Shown here: one piece after another, positions 23,656-35,495 of the stretch
Numbering within the stretch: position 1 is the first letter of the stretch
Layout: each line of letters starts with the position of its first letter
Origin: Metarhizium brunneum
Lineage: Eukaryota > Ascomycota > Sordariomycetes > Hypocreales > Clavicipitaceae
Reading direction: 5' to 3'
Assembly: GCF_013426205.1 (NCBI RefSeq)
Contig: NC_089422.1
Span: forward strand, 4,960,001 to 5,024,000
DNA: 64,000 nucleotides
The notes under the pieces: generated by a model
What the model was told of the DNA's origin: nothing
Database searches by the model: none
The model's input: the letters and a program-made list of their open reading frames with translations, nothing else
Program-made: the position numbers and the translations under genes

Positions 23656-24457
23656 GGTTGAATCGCGGCTGCAATGCGGTGGTGCTCAAGGCCTCGAGCG
23701 CGGTCAGGAAATGAACTTGGCTGGTCGATTGAGCAAGTCAAGACGGGCCGAGGAAGGCGGTGGGAGCCGGAGCAAAAGACGAATAGAGAGATGTTGTGCA
23801 GACGGAAACCAGAGGCGCTCGCGATGTGACAAAAATTACGAGCCCATCGAATTGCGGAATCTGCACATGGACGGTGGATAATCCACTTCGACTGCGTAGA
23901 AGGACTAGATACAACTTGACAGCTTCATTTGCTCTCGGGTGGATCCCGTCGCCGCAAACCTCCGACTCCGGCCAGCTTTCGTCCCATACAACCATACGAA
24001 GCCACCACATGTTGGAGGCCATAGAGGTTCGCCAACAATTTATTTGGTCCACGGCATGGACCCAAACATCATCAAGGGACCTGTACAGACTCCATCCTGC
24101 GTGCGACACCGCGCAAAGAGCGACAACATTTGAAAGCTCATGGTCCGCAGACATACACCACCTCTAGGGCAACCGGCGTCCGACCTTCAATGTCAAGATC
24201 TGCAACCTGAGCCGCAGTTTTCCAGCATAGGTACGCTCCATTCCCTCAGTCACCATCATCGCTCGCATTGGATATCCAAAACGGGGAAATCAAATAGCTA
24301 TCCTAGTCCGTTATGCTCTACCCAAGTATTTCCAACTCCTAATCAAAACCAAGTGTAACCTCTCCAATAAACGAGGCACGGGCGTACAGTGAACTACTAT
24401 TAGTATACAAGACGTGCCACGAACAAACAAAGTCTATTATCGCCTGCCTATCGCCAA
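23656..24457. other. Intergenic
   Basis: Promoter side of the dehydrogenase gene and 3' flank of alpha-actinin. A minus-strand ATG frame (23738-24154) exists but shows no family features and I do not call it. Confidence 0.55.
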
Positions 24458-27255
24458 TTACCCAGGAAACCCATTTGCTTTGGGACTCTTGCGCGGATTT
24501 GTGTCGCCCAGGTTAGTACGGTCCTGTAGAACTCCACTGGGCACATCATCCTGTGTCCCCTCCGCGTCGATCATCTTCTCCATGAATGAAATGTAATCAA
24601 ATTGGGGCTGTCCGCGGTCTTGCGACATGTCCGGACCCTTGTGAGGGGGCATCATCTCGACAAGTTTATCAATCACCTCGTCAGGGACCAGACTATGCCG
24701 CAGGTCCATCTCCGTCACGTACGGTTTGCCGTCGGCCACTTCACGGAAGGACTGGAACACTTGCTCTGCAGTGTTCTGATCCTCCGTGACGTCCACCATG
24801 AATCGAATAAACTGCTCAAATGTTACCTCATCGCGCCCGCCAGACGTCTCCAAGAAGTAGTCATGCATCTCTTCCTCAGAAAATACCAGTCCAAGAGAGG
24901 CAAGGGCAGCGCCAAACTCAATCTCATGAAGAGAATTCGAGTCATCTCTGTCAAAATGACGAAAGACACTTTCAAACTCCTCCAACTGGATAGGCGTCAG
25001 GTTGGTCATATTTCGGGCCACCATCTGGTTCTCCAGGAATGCCAGCTTCTTTTGCACTGATGATTTGACGAGTCCCAGCTCGTATGCTAGTTCATCATAT
25101 GTATATGTTGTAAAGTCGTTTTCCTCAATATTGGCCTCGTAGCATTTGGCGTCGACGGCTTCTATTGTTTCCAGATAGCGATCCAAGGGGGCCAAGTTGT
25201 CACTCAGCTTCTTGACGTGGTGCCATTGGTCCTCGATATCTCCATCCAGACCAGAAATGGCAAGTTGCATCGTGTTGAGAGCCATTGCAAAGTCATTAGC
25301 TTTATCTGCAAATGACTTTCGAAGAGCGTTTTTGATACTACATGTATGATATTAGCATTGGTCTCGCCCCTTTCTTCTGATACCAAAAGGAATTGCTCCG
25401 TGTCTGGGGAAACTTACTCGCGAATGGTCTCATTGATCAGTTGTGCTCTCCTCATTTCTGCCTTTGCCAGAGTACCCCAATCCCGCTCCAGCGCATCCAG
25501 GCTCAACTCTGCGGGTGGATCGTACGGCCGGAGTCGGTAGGTGCCAAGTTTTGTCTTGATATTTCCAAGAAGTGTTGCAAGATCACTCTTTTCAGCAACC
25601 CAGTCTCTCTTTTGCCCCCTTTTATAGGCAGCAAAGTCCTTGGCTTGCGCTTTTGCATCTGCATACGTCCCCTCAAACTGGGCTAGTTGCCATTCCTTGA
25701 CTTGGGCGCGCAGGGCCGCGAGGAGCTCCTTCATTCGCTTCTCGTAGGCAGTCTGCATTTCCCAAGCGCCCTGCATGTTGCTGACAAACTTTTCGACTCG
25801 TCTGCCTGCATTCTCGACCTTCTCCATCTGCGAAAAGGCGTGGAACCAGTATGCAATGTACGTCATCAAACTTCGCTCATCGGGCTTCGGCACATCACAC
25901 ACATCCTCCACATCCAAAAGCCGGGGAATGCCAATCTCTTCGTGGGCAATATCAAAGGCAAGTTGCATGTTTCCGCGGTGATCGTGCTTGTCTAGTGAAT
26001 CAAAGTCGATCAAGTCTGGCCGATGGATATCAAGAAGCGCGCAAAAAGCCAGCCCGTCGTTCCAGCTTGCGCTGAAGTCTCGTACTTCAACCTCGTCATA
26101 GCAGGCAGTCTTTCTTTGGCACCATAATAATAGGCCTTCTTTGGCAGACATGCCCTCCTCGTTGATGTCGCTGATTGTAAATCGAAGAATCAGGGTCCAG
26201 ATGAGCCCGAGGACAATCTTACGATTGCCGTCGACGATGTCCTCGGCGCCAATATTCGTCATTTGGATTCCCCTACATTTAATGAAGTCGAGAGCCAGGT
26301 TGGCATTCTCAAACTTTTGCACGCGTAGTTTTGGTTTCGAAGCATAGCGGCCGAGGGACTCGTTCGACAGTGATTCCAGGAGATGGATAAGCATGACCTT
26401 GACACTGAAAGTTAGTCTCACGCTCTGGACCATCTGGTCGGGGGATGAGGACGCTTTGCTTACACCATCACCGAAATCCTTGACAAGATCCTTGACCTCG
26501 AGGCCTCTTGATACCAACTTTGTATTTAACCTAGGGAGTGCTGGGTGTAAGCAAGGATGCCTATTGCGATTTCTCGTATTTTCATGCTCTTGTGCTCCTC
26601 CAAGATTCTTGGAACGGAGCTTTTTGGGAAACAACGACGGGTCAACGCACCATTTTGTAAAAGTCTTTTGCTGGACATTAATCCACCTTTGCTGCTCGAG
26701 AGTCGACATCTTGACCAGGCTGTGTTCATTCGCAGGCTCAACGGCGGCGAGGGCATCTGCCGTACCGCTCGTGTTTCCTGACCGTCGACGGCTCCAGTTT
26801 GCCTTTGAATGTTTTGAAGGCTTGTCCTTGGAGCCCAATGGAGGCCCGTCGCGTCCTGACCGCTGTAATCGTGCAGCCTGCAGCTGCTCCCTGTCCCGCC
26901 TGCTCCGCTTGCCGGGGAGAGACGAACGGGTTTGAGAGCGGCAACCGGGGCCAGTGGCGGTAGACTGCGTGCAGTCGCAGTCGGCAGCAGTGAGGCTCGT
27001 GGATGCAGTTGACAGGGTCGAGGACCGGGAGGATCGCGATGTCGATGCTGAGATTGAGTCGCGGAATTGCCGTACTAAATGGTCGTCGTCGAGAACGCAT
27101 GTGCACCCGTCCAAGTGGCTGCAGGACGAGTTGTGTAAACAAAATTGGCTGCCCTGGCCCGCACCTTCCAGGTTGCCGGGCGGCGGCGACGGGCTCCGCT
27201 CGAGGAGCTGGCCAGCAGCATCATCTCCCGATGCGCCCAAGGGAAGCGCTGCCAT
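24458..27255 (-). CDS. Alpha-actinin, actin cross-linker
   Basis: Actin-bundling protein needed for the contractile ring and septation in filamentous fungi. Model on the minus strand: exons 27255-26651, 26530-26464, 26397-25418 and 25337-24458, giving 843 residues. Order: N-terminal extension, two calponin-homology domains starting near TLEQQRWINVQQKTFTKW and including KPKLRVQKFENANLALDF, spectrin-like helical repeats (NMQGAWEMQTAYEKRM onward), then EF-hand-like units (VFRHFDRDDSNSLHEIEF). The third intron gives the conserved ETIRDIKNALRKSFADKAN. The first two introns (120 and 66 bases) contain no in-frame stop. The start is uncertain: the ATG at 26709 gives the classical N-terminus, while 27255 adds 182 residues rich in Ser, Arg and Cys. 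The core identification is firm. Confidence 0.9.
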
Positions 27256-28533
27256 TGGCTGCTGTGACGCTGCGCGTGCCTAGGTTGGTATTATTGGGCG
27301 GTTTTCGGTGGCTGAGTGCCGTTGAAGCTGTCAAATGCTCCACTTGGGCCAGTCGATCGATTGATGACTGGGCAGGACCTGCAGGGTCTGGAGGACCTGG
27401 TTGGTGTCCGCGTGTTCGTCCGCTCTTTGTCGACCTCGTCGAGCCAGTCTAGACCACCGTTCGCTCGCTTGTGGTATTGGACTTATCAAAGGGCCTTGGC
27501 AGAGGTGTGATTCGGCTGTACTACTCCGTACGGTGTGATTGACATGCGCACCTAGTGCCTGGGTGTAATACTAGGCAATAGTACTAGTGCCAGTAGGACG
27601 GCTGTTGGAGAAATATTACATGTAGGTTGCAAAATGACATCCGCAGCATGCGCATACACGGCTCAGGCGATGCGTTGCGTTTTGTATGCCTGCGCGACTC
27701 CAGACCCCGAACATTTATTTCCCTGTCCGAACAACGCCACCGCGGGGTTTGCCATGATGAGCAAGGGATTGGTTTATGCGCTCTTGTTCAGTCTCATCCC
27801 TTTCTGATCTTGCATTCGTCTCAGATGGGGAAGTGGACACTGACTTGGTGATTTATGCATTCATCTAAAGTGTCATGGTGCTAGCCCTGGACTTGTAACC
27901 GACTAAAGTGCCACCGACAAGACCTGACACCCATCGTCTCATACCGATATCAAAGACACTTGTTCGTTCGCACGCATATATATGGGCTGGCCGACCAATC
28001 ATCCCTCGGCAATACAGCATATTCTTATTATGATGCGCAACAGGGTACTCCGTATGCTATTATGATGCGCAACCACGTTCCCCTGGACAGTTGTGATGAG
28101 CGCTCACGCGGGTGATCCTGCACATCTCACTCTTGTCGAAAAATGCCAGCTTCCAAATCTGACATGGTCACAAAGGGGAAAAAAAGGAGGCCCATTTGTT
28201 AGTCTCGTGTCATCTGACCCAATTTCGAAAGTAGCCGCTTCTCCATCATCGGAGGCTGTGCCAGGCGTTTCATGTTCCACACAATCTTGACTTGGTGATA
28301 TGCAAGTCGACTCATTGTACAGCCTTGTCTCATGAATGGGCATCTCATGAGGTGAAACTAGTCTAGCCAAGCGCATTACTGCCTCCAGAAAACCAATCTG
28401 TCCTGTACCCTGTTATTGGAGTAATATACACGAGCAGGTCGACTTGAATGTTTGATATATGCCCAATAGTACACAGTCTACTCTGTAGTATGCGTTTTTA
28501 TCTTACAACCACACCCCGATTAATGTACCCCAT
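27256..28533. other. Intergenic
   Basis: Upstream of alpha-actinin and downstream of bL19m. Holds two 9-mer motifs (27522-27530, 28046-28054) and a 16-base direct repeat around the second of them. No gene is visible. Confidence 0.6.
28026..28073. repeat. 16-base direct repeat around a TACTCCGTA motif
   Basis: TATTATGATGCGCAAC occurs at 28026-28041 and again at 28058-28073. The 16 bases between them contain TACTCCGTA. The arrangement resembles a target duplication or a short local duplication, with no element inside. Confidence 0.85.
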
Positions 28534-29245
28534 TTATGCCCGAGCCTTCTTCCCACCGGCCTGTTTTGACTTGGATCGTAAGGCATATCTCTCCCTTTTC
28601 CATGCTGACACCAAGTTATCCACACTGCCCATGTCGTGCTTGGGCTTCCGCATGTACGTCAGTCTCGCCCTTCTCGCCCTCTTCGGTCTTCGCCAGATGA
28701 TATCAATACCCGTAACGGAGGGGCTGTAGACCTTGAACCACATTTCCACACCCGTCTTCATCATTTGTCCCCTCAGCAAGATGGCTGTGTCGACGCCTCG
28801 TCGTCGGATTTGGATAAATGCGCCTGAAAATGGCTCGCCACCCTGAGTAGTCACCATGAGTACATCTCCAACCTTGGCGCTATCTGCGTGATCCTTGGAA
28901 AATAGACGTGTTCTGGCACCCGCCGGATCTAATTGAGCGAGCTGCTGTTGACGCAGGATGGGCATCGGGTCCGGGTTCGTAGATCGGATAGATGGAATCT
29001 GAGGATAGATTTCGAACTTTTCCACCTTTCCGTGAGCGGCACCTGTGAAGAATAGTTAGCACATAAGTCTAGCACCTAGATGGCAGCAATTGAATTGCCG
29101 TACGTTGCCTCTCGCTGATGGCTTTGTTACCAGTGGGAGCAACGGCCGCGGTAGCCAGACTACGCTGCGCAGTCCTCTGCTGTCTGGCCTGTCGAAAGAC
29201 GGACTTGAGACAGCCCATTGGCCGCCTGATAGGTGCGAAATTCAT
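28534..29245 (-). CDS. Mitochondrial ribosomal protein bL19m
   Basis: Large-subunit protein of the mitochondrial ribosome, counterpart of bacterial L19 and yeast Img1. Model: exons 29245-29104 and 29042-28534 on the minus strand, giving 216 residues. The 61-base intron (GTACGG donor, CACAG acceptor) joins SERQR to AAHGKVEKFEIYP. The L19 core is clear: KVGDVLMVTTQGGEPFSGAF, then IQIRRRGVDTAILLRG, VEMWFKVYSPSVTGIDI and the basic RRPKRARRARLTYMRKP. The first 40 residues (MNFAPIRRP, then Arg/Gln/Ala-rich) look like a mitochondrial presequence. The gene shares a 236-base divergent promoter with the neighbour at 29482. Confidence 0.9.
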
Positions 29246-29481
29246 GGTTGCTGGTGTATTGAGCGGAACCAGCGTTCGACGTTGGGCAGACGGCAGAAAT
29301 TCCAAGATCGCCAAAGCTCCATCACGAGACACCAGCCCAGAGGGCCCACAATTCATGCCCCTGATTGGACCGGCGCTTCCTTTTCCCCGACCCACTTCGC
29401 AACCATCTACTTTGGGATCGTACTTTGACGCCAGAAACTTTTGGCAGAGCAAGCAGGCAAAAGACTTCACCTAAAGCAGGC

Positions 29482-30732
29482 ATGGCGAATCGATCGATGG
29501 CATCGGCCTTACGGTCGTTGAGGCACCAGGCAGGGCCCTCAAGGCTGGACAGGATTTCTCGCAGACAATTCAGCTCGACGGCTCCCAATGGTATGCTGTC
29601 TATTCTCTGTCGTTTGCTTCAAGACTTCTCGAACTAAATATTGACACCCTTAGCTGTCCGAGCCATATTTTCGGAAACTGACAATACCGAATTGAACAAC
29701 ACCCTAAACTCCATCCAAGAGAAAATCATTCTGCCAGCTCATCTCCCCGAAAAACAGCGCAAGATGGTCTTTGACCCCAAGAAACGATCGCACCTCGAAC
29801 AAAACCCCATCATCATCGAAGTCGACGGCCTAGAACACAAATTCTCCTCAATCGACCGGTTCAAGGGTATCGAGAACTCCAAGAAGGCATTGTCCAAAGC
29901 CCTGGACAACATGCATAGTGCTGAGGATTGGGCGAACTTGGCCACGCTCTTGGCCGGCTACAAAAAAGCAGGCATAAAGCTGAAAGCCAACCACTGGGGC
30001 AAGATTGTGCGAGTCGCAGGAACAAAAGGGCATATCTTCGCAGTCATTGAGTGCGCGAAACAATCCGACAAGACGGGTTTCGTATTCCGGACTCCCGAAA
30101 TGGTTGTCCGAGTCCTCGCTTTTGTAAACGACAAAATCACGGAGAGCGCCTGGGATGCGAGCGAAACAAAGCAGGCGCTGAAGTGGGCGGAGGCGGTGTT
30201 GGATCTGTTACAGAGGCCAGAGCATGCGGTGTCGTCTCAGCGCACACGGGAGAGGCTACATTTTTCGCGACTTGTTCGAGGAATGACGGTGTTTGCGCGA
30301 GCTTCCGCAGTCAAGGTTGGCCAGGCCGCGGAGCGGGATATCAACCTGCTCCGTGATGAGGTCGCACTCTTGTCCTCCCTTTGGGAAGATGCCGTGAACA
30401 AGGATCTCTCGGAAGTTCCTGAATTCGCCAACCTTAACCCATTGGTGGAGAGAAACGCTAGCGACAATGGCAACCATATCCCCGAAGCCCTCAACGGGAG
30501 TGCCTACATCCAGGTGCTTACCCAAAACATTAGAGGCATTGAGCTGGCCCAAGAAGTGCTAGGAGGCGATGCCGAGTCGTTGTCTCCTATCCTCAATTCC
30601 CTAAAGTCCCACCTGCAAGACTTTGCAGCCAAGAGCGAGACTAGAACAGAGGCCTGGGCAGAAGAGTACGAGAAAGTCATGGGCAGCAAACCCAACTGGC
30701 CAGCAGTTGCAGCCCCGGCCGCAGGAGCATAA
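29482..30732 (+). CDS. Mitochondrial protein of unknown function
   Basis: I do not recognise a defined domain. Model: exons 29482-29590 and 29654-30732, giving 395 residues. The 63-base intron (GTATGC to TTAG) joins TAPNA to VRAIFSETDN. The N-terminus (MANRSMASALRSLRHQAG, then RRQFSST) is strongly basic, hydroxylated and acid-free, a good mitochondrial presequence with a likely cleavage near RQFSS. The mature part is predicted mainly helical, with segments such as AEDWANLATLLAGYKKAG and HWGKIVRVAG that recall loosely helical-repeat proteins. It is divergent from bL19m with only 236 bases between the starts, which suggests co-expression and perhaps a role in mitochondrial translation; that is inference. 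Confidence 0.8.
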
Positions 30733-30879
30733 AAAATGCAAAAGATGCGGCATTCAAGGCGGCCCTAACATGTATCATAGAAAATTATGTATAATTCATC
30801 TTTTTTTTATATATCCTGTACAATAAGAGGTCTGTCCACCCGTCTACCGCCCCGTCTTCGCCCCCCCCCCAAGTCTTGT

Positions 30880-32087
30880 CTACGGCAAAACAATATACTT
30901 TTCGAGGTGCTTTGGAATAGCACCGAGCAGCTTCTTCTCCGCCAACCACTTCCTGGAGAACAGACGGTCCGCATACCGATACGCGCCGTCACACAACATG
31001 GTGACAACCGTGTGGCCCTTGCCCAGCTTCTCCGCAACCTCCTTGGCCGCGGCCACGTTGAGCGCCGAGCTGGCACCCAGATAGATGCCCTCCTCATCCA
31101 AGCACCTGTACACCATCTCGATGCTCTTGTCGTCCGAAACATGCAGCGACCCGTCCAGCAAGTCAATGTCCGGCTTCAAGTTATCCGTGATGCGTCCCTG
31201 CCCAATGCCCTCCGTGATACTCGACCCAGACCTCTCAACCAACTTCCCCCCCGAGCTAATGTACGAGTGCAACACGCTCCCCGGCGGGTCGGCCAGGTAG
31301 CTCCTCACCCTACCCCCCGACACGTCCTTCAAGTACCGCGTGATACCGGCGAGGGTGCCCGCCGTGCCCGTCGCGCAGGTAAACGCGTCCACGCCCCCCG
31401 CCGTCTGGGCCCAGATCTCAGGCCCCGTCGTCTCAATGTGTGCGCGCCGGTTGGCCGTGTTGTCAAACTGGTTCGTCCACACAGCGTTGTCGAGGGCCTC
31501 GGCGTGCCGCCTCGCCCGGTGGTTGTAGTTGTCCGGGTTGTCAAAGGCCACGGCCGGCACGGGGTGCACCTCGGCGCCCAGGAGGCGCAGCAGGTCGATC
31601 TTGCCCTGCGACTGCGTGTCGGGCATGTAGATGACGAGGCGGTACCCGCGGGAGCGGCAGACGTGCGCGAGCCCGATGCCCGTGTTGCCGGCGGTGCCCT
31701 CGACCACGGTGCCCCCCGGGCCCAGGAGCCCGCGCTCCTCGGCGTCCTTGACCACGTACAGGGCTGCGCGGTCCTTGACCGAGCCCCCCGGGTTCATGAA
31801 CTCGGCCTTGCCCAGGATCTCGCAGCCCGTCTCTTCGGAGAGCCTGTTGAGGCGGATGAGGGGGGTGTTTCCGATGGCTGCGGCCGCGGCCCGTTAGCTG
31901 CTGCCCGATGGCTACCGAGTACAGACATAGACCCCTTTTATGGGATTCAATTGTGAGGGAGTGGGAACGTACCGCCAGTCAGGCCCTTGGAGATGCCTTG
32001 GGCCTTGGACACGGCAAGCGTGTGAGCACTCGGCTCGGCAGCTTTGGCCGCCGCAACAGCTAGCCGTACAGCGCTGCGTCGAAACAT
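30880..32087 (-). CDS. Cysteine synthase (O-acetylserine sulfhydrylase family)
   Basis: PLP enzyme that makes cysteine from O-acetylserine and sulfide. Model: exons 32087-31973 and 31877-30880 on the minus strand, giving 370 residues. The intron (GTACGT to GCAG, 95 bases) restores [17 protein letters not shown]. The PLP lysine is Lys73 ([12 protein letters not shown]), the substrate loop is [12 protein letters not shown], and the phosphate-binding glycine loop is [11 protein letters not shown]. The first 35 residues ([16 protein letters not shown]) look like a mitochondrial presequence, matching the mitochondrial fungal isoform. An in-frame upstream TTG is not a plausible start. GC content is high and G/C runs are frequent. 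A cystathionine-beta-synthase is unlikely because no C-terminal CBS pair is present. Confidence 0.92.
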
Positions 32088-32627
32088 GGTCTCCCCGACA
32101 ATAGAGCAAGGCGCCGTCCAAGAGGTGTGGTGATATTCAATGGTTTGCAACAGGACCAGGGGGCGTAAAAGGGGACGGGGAAGACGAATTTATAAGCTAT
32201 CGACGACATCGGCGGCCGGGTCGTCGTGGATGGGCTGGCGACATTCCGTTGTGGGGAGCTGGCGCAGGGCCGGCGATCACGTCATTTGGCTGCTTGACTT
32301 GCACTTTGCTCAAGGTTGCATGCTAGCCGCAGCCACCGTCGACCGCACGCCACCAAGTTGCACACAATGGACCACAATGATGTTTCGATGCGTACTGACA
32401 TCGTTGACAAAGAGGGTCAAGTATTCTTCATACGAGCTCAGCTCGTGTCTCGGACCCTGCTTCACGCCATCACTGTGCCTTTAGCGTTTATAATAAATGC
32501 TCTGCTGGTATTATTCAATTTCATCTACCATGCTATTATCATAATGCTGCCATGTACCATACTCAGAGGCCATGCATCAAACATGCTGTCGTCTGTATCT
32601 CGTTCCACATACAATCGTGGTATCATC
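32088..32627. other. Intergenic
   Basis: Promoter of the cysteine synthase and 3' flank of the RING/ZZ/SH3 gene. No gene is seen. Confidence 0.6.
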
Positions 32628-35495
32628 TCACATCCTTTGCCCAAGTCGCACATATGGTGCTGGGAACAGACCTTTGGCGCCCATATATGTACCGAAGAAC
32701 CAATCACCATTGACATCCTCAATCTCCCGAATCTCTGCGCCTTTTGGAAACAACAGTTCGTCGTCTGACCCAGCCTGCGGATACCAGGCCCAACGGGCAT
32801 TCGCCCTCATTCCTGTGCCGCCATCCAGTGGGAACGTTTGCGTGAATGACAGTGATCCGACAGTAGAAGGAGCAGTTGCGGAGACGTCTTTTGTAACTAG
32901 ACGCTCCAATTTCTCATCCCCATTCTTCCAAGACGATTTTTGCAACTCTTGCCCATTGCGCTCAGGACTCTCAAAGGCCTCTGAACGTAGCACTCGCCCA
33001 CCTACAATGTCGCGTTCGATAAATCGCCACTGTCCAATTTTGCCGTCTGCGAACCCAATGACCGCCATTTTATGCCCACGCAAGCACCGTCTCCAGCCGG
33101 AATGCCCATTCTCCATGCTGATTTGGCCCGTCGAAACCAAGCTGTTGTAGCATGACGAGCATATATCATAATCACCTGGTGGAGCCTCGGGAATCAAGGC
33201 ACTTTTGCAGCTGAAGCAGTGGTATCGAACGTGAGACGGAGATATCGGGTCCTGGCAAATGTCGCACCTGGTGCGGAACGTCAGAGGCTTGAACGGCCCA
33301 ATATTTGCTGCTTGAGGTCCCGTATAGACAGTGGCAGCCGGGGGCCGGCCCGTCGATCTCGGGCTATGAGGACGGCTGGCAGCTTGTAGCGCCTCATGAG
33401 TCAAGGGCAGAAGTGGATGGGTACACGAGTTGCCCTGGTTGACACAGTTATTGCAGAATCCCCAGTCTCCCTCGTTGCATACGTCGCAACGCCAGTAACA
33501 GTCGTTTGTCCAGGTGAAGCACCGAGCGCAGAACGTTCCTGTTTCCAACCTGCCTCTCGGATCATCTGTTGTCAACGTCTTCCTCCCATCAGCACCGCCA
33601 GGCGTCGATGGAGGCGGCAAATATCGACATGCTGTAAGCATGTGTGGCTTGGCTAAAGAATCATCGCCCTTCTGTCGCAAATTCTCCCACTTCTTCCACG
33701 CGCCATAGCCAAATCCGAACCAATATTGGCATCCCTTGCCGGCTCGATAGCAGTCGAGGCAGATGTTCCACTGCCCGCCCGTGCATATGCCGCAGTTATA
33801 GTGCAATTCGTATTCTATGTGCTGCTTGTTGCATTTTGCGCACGAGATGGACGGTTCAGGGAATAGCTGCGACTTTGTTCGCCGATGACCTGAAGTAGCA
33901 CTCGGGCTGCTCATGGGGCTGGAAACAGCGGAGTGAACAATGGCCAACTCCGCCGGTAGATGGGGTCTGCTGATTTGTGCTGCAGGCAGCTCATGCGTTG
34001 TTGCCGGCGAGGGATCAGCTATATTAGGGTTCCATTGAGGCACTCGATTAGCAAATGATGCAATGTTGCTGTTACTCGATGCTGACGCTGGCAGCTCAAT
34101 GGGCGCCTGAGAAGAAGCCGGTACTGATGGAGTACTGGAACTACGACCCTCACTGAAGCTGTGCCGAGGTGCAGTGGGATCCGATGTTCGGGATCGTAGT
34201 CCCAAGTCAGTTGAGGATCGAGCAGCAGGACGAGTCTCTGCTGTTGACGAAAAGACGGGTGTCGTGGCACTACGGCCCCCGCTAGCAGTCCTCCGTCGTG
34301 GTCGTCTCGCAGCATCTCTCACTTCAAGGTTGGTTGACCCAGTTGGAGGCGGCCTACTCCTGTCCTCGGCCTGGCCGCCTCCATTAGTTGACCTTGAGCT
34401 GGCGCGGGATCTGGAACCACCTTCCGGTGCCCTCAATCTTGCGTCAGTCTGAGCCCCCTCTGAGTTCCTAGAAGCTGCGTTGTTGCTGCTTGAAGTGGGC
34501 TGGCGGGAAGATTCGTTGCGAGATCGTTCCCTTTGCCGACGCCTATATGCCTCGGTGATACGCCTGCTCAAGTCGTCATCCCGGGACAAATCAATATTGT
34601 CCAAATCAAGCCCATCTAGAAGACCCTCCTCTTGGATCTGTCTAGCAAAATCTTCGATTTCTCTCTCAATATCCCTTTCGCTCATCTCCGATGATCCAAT
34701 CAATGATCTTAGGGACGTTTGGTGCTCAACTTGACGCTGGCGGCTGACACTTCGGCGCCGTCTTCTCCGCTGCTCTCTGTCACTGGCACTGTGATCCGAG
34801 CCCGGACGACTGGAGTCATCGCTACGAGAATTCCTTGTTGTGTGCTCGGTCCCTCGACGGCGAGAGCTCGAGCTCTGGTCCCTGCTTGATCTTGATCTCC
34901 CGTCAACAGATTGAGTTTGCCTTTGTCTTCGGCGTCTGTCTCGTTGAGACAGCCCCCCTGGTGTCGCCTCGCGCAGGCTCATTTCTCGAACTTCGTCTAT
35001 CAGACGACGATCCTCCTCGTCCGCTCTTCTCTCTTCAGCAGTCCGCTCTCGAGTATTTATTTTTGGCAACACCTGGTCCCCTGGCTTATATTTTGCTTGC
35101 ATTTCCTCCTTGTCGACATCAGACCGTGCCTTGGCGGGATTTGCGGCCACGTACATGTCGAGCAAGGTGACAACTGTGGCATTGTGCCTCGTATCCCGTA
35201 CTGGGCTGCGACATGACGGGCAAGTGAATATGGCCTCTCCTGGCGCTGGCGGCGTGGGTGCTTTCTCAGCCTTTGCAGCTTGGAAGCGAAACCACTCTTT
35301 CAAGCACGCTCCGCAAAAGGTATGAAGGCAATCAAGCAAGGTCAGAGGCTGGTATAGGAGCTCCGTGCAGATCTGTTGGGAGATGGCAGGTCAGCTAACG
35401 ACAGACTCTTGACTTTGAAGGCGGAGAGGCAGAGTCGGACCTACCGAGCACGTCAGCTCCTTCTCCAGATCCAGGCTGGGCTTTCGAGAATCCAT
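32628..35495 (-). CDS. RING-ZZ-SH3 protein, putative E3 ubiquitin ligase
   Basis: Model: exon 35495-35445, intron 35444-35373, exon 35372-32628 on the minus strand, giving 931 residues. The short first exon supplies the first two RING cysteines (ELTCS joined to ICTELLYQP), so a single-exon call would lose half the zinc site. RING finger at about residues 16-75: CSIC, then CLHTFCGACLKEWF and CPSCR. A long Ser/Arg/Glu-rich linker (about 100-480) follows. Then three Cys-rich ZZ-like modules: CAKC...CGIC...CLDCY, CARC...CDVC...CNNC and CDIC...CFSC...CSSCY. The last 60 residues form an SH3-like domain (ARWAWYPQAGSDDELLFPKG to FFGTYMGAKGLFPAPYV). It is likely a cytosolic ubiquitin ligase; target unknown. 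Ubiquitin-ligase activity is inferred from the RING only. Confidence 0.87.

Noticed and set aside
23738..24154. 138-codon minus-strand ATG frame
   Set aside because: No domain, no splice-linked partner, composition unlike the real genes.
30787..31956. 389-codon plus-strand frame opposite cysteine synthase
   Set aside because: Arg/Val/Pro-rich antisense reading of a GC-rich conserved gene.
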